Positions 61,617 to 64,000 of a stretch of DNA of 64,000 nucleotides are shown here, one piece after another (position 1 is the stretch's first letter; each line of letters starts with the position of its first letter). Source of the DNA: JAANXG01 sp963731035 (GTDB lineage Bacteria > Pseudomonadota > Gammaproteobacteria > Arenicellales > JAANXG01); the NCBI GenBank assembly GCA_963731035.1, contig CAVSUY010000022.1, positions 310,001 to 374,000 of the forward strand. The letters are read 5' to 3'. The notes under the pieces were generated by a model. The model ran no database searches, had not been told where the DNA came from, and saw nothing but the letters and a program-made list of their open reading frames with translations. The position numbers were made by a program, and so were the translations under genes.

Positions 61617-62840
61617 TCAGTGAACAATATTGTGCTCCGGCCCGAACGGAAAACGGGTGATGTTCTCCGCCCCGGAGCTGTGGACGATCAGAATGTCGTG
61701 CTCGCGGTATCCACCCGCGCCATCGAGCCCTTCCGGTAGGCTGAGCATCGGCTCCATGGACACCACCATCCCCGGCTCCAGTACCGTTTCGACGTCTTCC
61801 CGCAGCTCGAGACCCGCTTCGCGCCCGTAGTAGTGGCACAAGGTGCCGAAGCTGTGGCCGTAGCCGAAGGTGCGGTACTGCAGCAGATCGTGCCGCGCGT
61901 AGATGTCGTTCAACTCCCGCGCGATCTCCCCGCAAACAGCCCCGGGCCTGATCAGCTCGTGCCCGCGGCGGTGCACTTCGCAGTTGACCTCCCACAGCTC
62001 CAAGTTGCGCTTGCTGCAGGAGCCGATAAAGAGCGTCCGCTCCAGCGCCTGGTAGTACCCGGATATCATGGCGAAACAGTTGAGACTCAGGATGTCGCCG
62101 GCACGCAGCCTCCGGGTAGTAACGGGGTTGTGGGCCCCGTCGGTGTTCAGTCCGGACTGAAACCAGGTCCAGGTGTCCATGAGCTCGGTATGGGGATACG
62201 CCGCGGCGATCGCGCGGACCATCGCCTGGGTCGAATGCAGCGCGACCTCGTACTCGGGCACACCCTCGGCGACGGCCTCCACCACCGCCGCCCCGCCCAC
62301 GTCGCAGATTCTCGCCCCTTGTCGGATCAAGTCCTGCTCTTCGAGCGACTTGATCATGCGGATTCGCATGGCCGCCTCCGAGATGTCCACGAAGTCCATA
62401 TCCGGGAGGAAATCGGCCAGCTTGGTTCTGCGTTCCAGCGTGACGTGATCATACTCGATACCAACCCGCCCGCCCGCCGGCAACAATCGCTGCAGGGCCC
62501 GGAAATAGTTGTCTCGTTGCCAGTCGGTGTACACGATGTTGTCGCCGTACGACTGCCGCCAGGGCTGGCCGGCGTCGATATTGGCGCTTACCGTGGTGTG
62601 ACTGTCGTGCGTGATCACCAGCCCGTAGGGGCGGCCGAAGGAGCAGTACAAAAAATCGGCGAAATAGTTGATGCCATGAACGGAGGTGAGCAAGACTGCG
62701 TCCAGGTTCTCGCGCGACATGTAACTCCGGAGCTTGGATGCGCGCGTCTCCATCTCTTGTGCCGAGAAGGTCGGCTTGACCTTGTCACCGTTCTTGAATT
62801 CGATGACCTCAGGGCGGGGGGGGAATGGGCTGTCGTTCAC
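61617..62840 (-). CDS. creA: Creatinase (creatine amidinohydrolase)
   Basis: A 407-aa pita-bread enzyme splitting creatine to sarcosine and urea. It closely resembles Pseudomonas creatinase as I remember it: FLYCSFGRPYGLVITHD, NIVYTDWQRDNYF, MDTWTWFQSGLNTDGAHNPV with the catalytic His237 equivalent, LQYRTFGYGHSFGTLCHYYG and EPGMVVSMEPMLSLPEGL. GTG 62840 has GAGGA six bases upstream and gives the family length; the ATG 62876 is the alternative. It precedes creatininase by 167 bp in the same direction. Confidence 0.93.
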   Translation of the reverse strand: MNDSPFPPRPEVIEFKNGDKVKPTFSAQEMETRASKLRSYMSRENLDAVLLTSVHGINYFADFLYCSFGRPYGLVITHDSHTTVSANIDAGQPWRQSYGDNIVYTDWQRDNYFRALQRLLPAGGRVGIEYDHVTLERRTKLADFLPDMDFVDISEAAMRIRMIKSLEEQDLIRQGARICDVGGAAVVEAVAEGVPEYEVALHSTQAMVRAIAAAYPHTELMDTWTWFQSGLNTDGAHNPVTTRRLRAGDILSLNCFAMISGYYQALERTLFIGSCSKRNLELWEVNCEVHRRGHELIRPGAVCGEIARELNDIYARHDLLQYRTFGYGHSFGTLCHYYGREAGLELREDVETVLEPGMVVSMEPMLSLPEGLDGAGGYREHDILIVHSSGAENITRFPFGPEHNIVH

Positions 62841-62902
62841 CTGATTTCCTCGGGCTCCCGGTGAATTCACAGACATTGCATCGGATTGCAGACAGCCATT
62901 GT

Positions 62903-63349
62903 CTAGTCGCGCGAAAAGCTCCAGACTCCTTTGTCGCCATCGCTTTCGGTGTAGGTTCCGGACATATCATTTTTGCTGGTCAGAACACCGGTATACGTGC
63001 CACGAAAGGTCGCGTTCCCGGGTATGACCAAGGTGAAATTGATGACATTGCCATTCTTGGTGCCGGTAACCGGCAAGTCCTGGCCCGGATTGGACGTCCC
63101 GGTGGAACTGTTCAGGGCGCCGCTGAAACCCTGGGTTACTGCTCCTGACGTCGGCTGCAGCAATGTCAGCGTTCCCTTCGACTGATTGCCGGACGAGGTG
63201 TTTGTGCGCATCCCGGTCCATACACCGGAGATGTTGTTGGTGAACCCGGCGCCGCCGCCTCCACCACCCGAGCTCCCCCCTCCACAGCCGATCAGCAAGA
63301 ACGGCAACGAAATTGCCACTAGTGTTTGGACTGCCGTACGCTTCCGCAT
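62903..63349 (-). CDS. Small lipoprotein with GGGSS linker (family 2 of 2 paralogues)
   Basis: A 148-aa predicted lipoprotein, lipobox LLIGC followed by GGGSSGGGGGGA. The mature part (SGVWTGMRTN, GTLTLLQPTSGAVTQGFSGAL, VTGTKNGNVINFTLVIPG, GTYTGVL, MSGTYTES) repeats the beta pattern of the lipoprotein at 59036-59437. It lies directly upstream of creatinase on the same strand. Function unknown; a binding or scaffold role is only a guess. Confidence 0.78.
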   Translation of the reverse strand: MRKRTAVQTLVAISLPFLLIGCGGGSSGGGGGGAGFTNNISGVWTGMRTNTSSGNQSKGTLTLLQPTSGAVTQGFSGALNSSTGTSNPGQDLPVTGTKNGNVINFTLVIPGNATFRGTYTGVLTSKNDMSGTYTESDGDKGVWSFSRD

Positions 63350-63464
63350 CGTTGGTTTCCTCTGGTTTGAACACAGCATTGCACCGGACTGGCCAATATG
63401 CGTAAATAATGATTTTCAGCACCGGATATTCTGATAAATCGAATTATCGCGGGAGGAATGAGGT

Positions 63465-64000
63465 TTGATTCCCAGGATCTCTCTGAAGCAGCTCTACTAC
63501 TTCGCCGCCGTGGCGGAGCTGGGAAGGGTCACTGCCGCGGCCGAAAGCATTCCGGTCAGTGCTTCCGCCGTCACGGAGGCCATCAAGCAACTGGAGCACG
63601 CCGTCGACGCCAAGCTCTTCGAGCGGGGGAAGGACGGCATGCAGCTTACTTACGAGGGCTACCGGTTCCTCGACAAGGCCAGGACCATACTGCGAATGGC
63701 CGAGGAGGCGACCGAGAGGTTCCGAATGGAAACCGAACAGGTCAGCGGATCGCTGGAACTCATTGTTTCACCCTCGGTCACCGGCTACTTCCTGCCGGGA
63801 CCGTTCGCAAGATTCCGGCGCTTCTTCCCGGACGTCTCGATCACCCTGCGGGAGATGGAGCGCAACGAAATCGAGCGGAGATTGCGGGAAGGAAAAGCCG
63901 GGCTTGCCGTCATGCTCGTGTCCAACCTCAGCATGAAACCCGGGATCCACGTCGAGACATTGGTGCATTCCAGGCGCGCGCTGTGGTGCGCGGCTGACCA
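63465..64000 (+). CDS. LysR-family transcriptional regulator, N-terminal part
   Basis: Cut by the window edge after about 178 codons. The N-terminal winged HTH (ISLKQLYYFAAVAELGRVTAAAESIPVSASAVTEAIKQLE) is standard LysR, followed by the start of the periplasmic-binding-like effector domain (SGSLELIVSPSVTGYFLPGP). The TTG at 63465 has GGAGGA about eight bases upstream; an ATG at 63458 is in the wrong frame. It is divergent from the lipoprotein-creatinase-creatininase genes and is the natural candidate to regulate them. Confidence 0.85.
   Translation, partial: MIPRISLKQLYYFAAVAELGRVTAAAESIPVSASAVTEAIKQLEHAVDAKLFERGKDGMQLTYEGYRFLDKARTILRMAEEATERFRMETEQVSGSLELIVSPSVTGYFLPGPFARFRRFFPDVSITLREMERNEIERRLREGKAGLAVMLVSNLSMKPGIHVETLVHSRRALWCAAD

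Overview
The window looks like a chromosomal segment of a GC-rich gammaproteobacterium. The evidence is gene order: mreB-mreC-mreD-mrdA-rodA-mltB-rlpA-dacA-ybeD facing lipB, gatCAB divergent from mreB, lptD-surA divergent from amgK-murU, ubiK next to comM, and a genus-neutral set of housekeeping genes (mpl, rnd, folE, cytochrome c5). No rRNA operon is present, so the genus cannot be named. Housekeeping blocks are separated by accessory genes and an unusual amount of structured non-coding repeat.

Layout. 1-3.5 kb: tail of a creatinase-like M24 protein, a ~600-bp composite hairpin repeat, a carbon-nitrogen hydrolase and a divergent GlxA-type regulator. 3.5-8.5 kb: an RND/MMPL exporter and an overlapping NAD-epimerase plus serine-palmitoyltransferase-like pair, which suggests sphingoid-lipid synthesis. 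8.7-19.6 kb: rnd, a membrane protein, mpl, dsbA, folE, a HerA-like ATPase, cytochrome c5, a HOT-type iron alcohol dehydrogenase, a cNMP-binding protein and cysC. 19.8-26.2 kb: a dipeptide-type ABC importer with fused ATPases and a vestigial second binding-protein gene. 26.7-30.5 kb: small stress and metabolic proteins, a miniature transposon-like element and a SHOCT lipoprotein.

30.5-36.5 kb is a decayed island bracketed by two copies of the 3' end of comM. It holds an XRE regulator remnant, an intact glycosyltransferase, a frameshifted FkbM methyltransferase, a frameshifted small Tat-exported cysteine-containing protein and a reverse-transcriptase remnant. The full-length comM copy at 36.5 kb has two frameshifts in its 3' end, while the detached 3' copy at 31 kb reads through intact. 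36.6-37.2 kb carries the second, inverted copy of the composite hairpin repeat.

37.4-57.1 kb is mostly envelope biogenesis: ubiK, surA, lptD, amgK, murU, an AraC-alkyltransferase fusion, lipB, ybeD, dacA, rlpA, mltB, rodA, mrdA, mreDCB and gatCAB. A long-hairpin repeat lies in the operon at the mltB stop codon. 57.3-64 kb: a Bcr/CflA-type MFS pump, tRNA-Arg(TCG), three GGGSS-type lipoproteins, creatininase and creatinase (creatinine to creatine to sarcosine plus urea) and the start of a LysR regulator. A creatinase-like protein also lies at the left edge. The most unusual material is the composite repeat, the long hairpins at gene ends and the comM-bracketed island.
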